This document shows, piece after piece, positions 39,324-40,239 of a stretch of DNA of 40,239 nucleotides. This DNA is from an uncultured Granulosicoccaceae bacterium (GTDB lineage Bacteria > Pseudomonadota > Gammaproteobacteria > Granulosicoccales > Granulosicoccaceae). The stretch covers positions 1 through 40,239 of the forward strand of contig CALKXD010000119.1 in the NCBI GenBank assembly GCA_938003855.1, written 5' to 3'. The notes beneath the pieces were generated by a model. That model was not told the origin of the DNA. It did not search any database and saw only the letters and a program-made list of their open reading frames with translations. A program made the position numbers and the translations under genes. Position 1 is the first letter of the stretch. Each line of letters opens with the position of its first letter.

Positions 39324-40239
39324 CTAGGTCATGCCGAGCGCTGCTTTGCGCTCATTGGCCCATGTGCGCAGTATCTGATCAATTGCCAGACCGATAAATG
39401 CCACACACAGACCCAGCACCAAGCCATTTCCGACACCCTGCCGGTCTGACAGAGACCCGAGAATTAACTGCCCCAGGTCATCGGTACCGATTAACGCACC
39501 GATAATGACCATCGACAGCGCAAACACAACTGTCTGATTAATGCCAAGCGCCATGTGCGGAAACGACATCGGTAACTCTATCGATACCCATCGCTGAAAT
39601 CGATTGACCCCTGACATAGATCCGGCGTCGTGCAATGCCTCCGGCACACTGCGCAGCCCTTCAACGGTATAGCGGGTCGCAGGCACCGTGGCATAGACCA
39701 CAATGGCGATCAGCACCGACGTATCAGTAACGCCAAACAACATCATCACCGGGATCAGGTAGATAAACGACGGAAAGGTCTGAAAGGTATCACACACTGC
39801 CAGTATAAATCGGGATGAGGCGGAGTATTGCGCGCACACGGTACCAATCACAATCCCCAGAAAGCCTGAAATCAGTACCGCCATCGTCATCAGGTACGAC
39901 GTAATCAACGCTCTGTCCCACCACTCGGTCAGCGCGATGAACAACAGGAACCCGCCGACAATCAACGCCGAGCGAATCCCACCAACAATAAAGCCCGTCC
40001 CCATTGCCAGTGTAAATGTAGCGGCGACCGGCATACTCAGGTAGGCATTTTTCACCGGGATCAGGACTTCAATAATCAACCATTCATTGAATCCTTTCAG
40101 CGCGTAGAAAAAAGTGTCCCAAAGCCAGTCAACACCCGCCTGCCAGAACGGCTCGGTGGTGATGCCTTTATTATGAGGAATAAGGTACAGGTAATTAAAA
40201 CCCTCTCTGAAGAAGAACGAGCCGATCCATGCGACGATA
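39324..40239 (-). CDS. ProW-type glycine betaine/proline ABC transporter permease (partial)
   Basis: At least 304 residues are visible; the frame stays open to the right edge with no start, so the N-terminus lies outside the window. The visible part begins with a membrane-proximal region (FFREGFNYLYLIP, then WLWDTFFYALKGFNEW), then multiple membrane helices and the inner-membrane permease loop EGLRSVPEALHDAGSMSG...RWVSIELPMSFPHM that docks the ATPase. This is the OpuAB/ProW type, importing glycine betaine, choline or related osmolytes. The ATPase and binding protein are expected just beyond the edge. An internal TTG at 40079 is not the true start. A methylated-amine substrate fits the neighbouring genes. 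Confidence 0.88.
   Translation of the reverse strand, partial: IVAWIGSFFFREGFNYLYLIPHNKGITTEPFWQAGVDWLWDTFFYALKGFNEWLIIEVLIPVKNAYLSMPVAATFTLAMGTGFIVGGIRSALIVGGFLLFIALTEWWDRALITSYLMTMAVLISGFLGIVIGTVCAQYSASSRFILAVCDTFQTFPSFIYLIPVMMLFGVTDTSVLIAIVVYATVPATRYTVEGLRSVPEALHDAGSMSGVNRFQRWVSIELPMSFPHMALGINQTVVFALSMVIIGALIGTDDLGQLILGSLSDRQGVGNGLVLGLCVAFIGLAIDQILRTWANERKAALGMT

Overview
The window looks like chromosome of a free-living, probably marine gammaproteobacterium. GC is moderate (by eye a little above 50%), genes are dense and change strand often, and exported and lipoprotein genes are of Gram-negative type. The content centres on methylated amines and compatible solutes: gamma-glutamylmethylamide / N-methylglutamate genes, a ProW-type betaine permease, and an M19 'dipeptidase' resembling the one beside Pseudomonas dimethylglycine genes. 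A Granulosicoccus-like lineage is possible, but I cannot fix the genus. I found no rRNA, tRNA, transposase, phage gene or CRISPR array.

Region 1 (1-7700): on the minus strand, a set of TlpA-like thioredoxin, a tiny DUF4266 lipoprotein ending in GGGCGCN, and a DUF3570 outer-membrane beta-barrel. A perfect MerR/CueR-like dyad (2548-2572) separates it from a divergent epoxide-hydrolase-like gene. Upstream lies a second minus-strand operon: a 566-aa unknown protein, DUF3726, and ApbE (flavin transferase). Region 2 (7.7-15.4 kb): histidine phosphatase, M19-like protein, RNase J, MATE exporter, DUF945 protein with a clear terminator, and a GluR0-type glutamate-receptor potassium channel behind a good sigma70 promoter.

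Region 3 (15.4-21.8 kb): an aspzincin (M35) metallopeptidase without signal peptide, an MFS transporter, a YugP-like membrane peptidase, a Tat-type ferredoxin-fused aldo/keto reductase with a small membrane protein, and exported MsrA. A repeat-rich spacer (21.77-22.38 kb) follows, with a 13-bp tandem array and two copies of a GGGACCC-hairpin element. Region 4 (22.4-27.1 kb): glycerate 2-kinase, a ThDP enzyme overlapping a 2-hydroxyacid dehydrogenase, and a FlaR-like P-loop kinase.

Region 5 (27.1-40.2 kb): the methylamine locus. On the minus strand the order is gmaS - mgsA - mgsB - mgsC - unknown 128 aa - amt - 61-aa membrane protein - strong terminator. GmaS and MgsABC together convert methylamine to N-methylglutamate, and Amt may import (methyl)ammonium. 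Divergent from gmaS are a GntR/FCD regulator and an 800-aa fusion of two DUF1989-like domains with a GcvT-type tetrahydrofolate C1 transferase. A ProW-type permease runs off the right edge. N-methylglutamate dehydrogenase genes are not in the window. An unknown gene at 27.1-27.7 kb has a striking leader with a terminator hairpin and mutually exclusive stems, which is one of the best candidates for something undescribed. The others are the DUF1989-GcvT fusion, the DUF4266/DUF3570/TlpA set and the Amt with a repeat tail.
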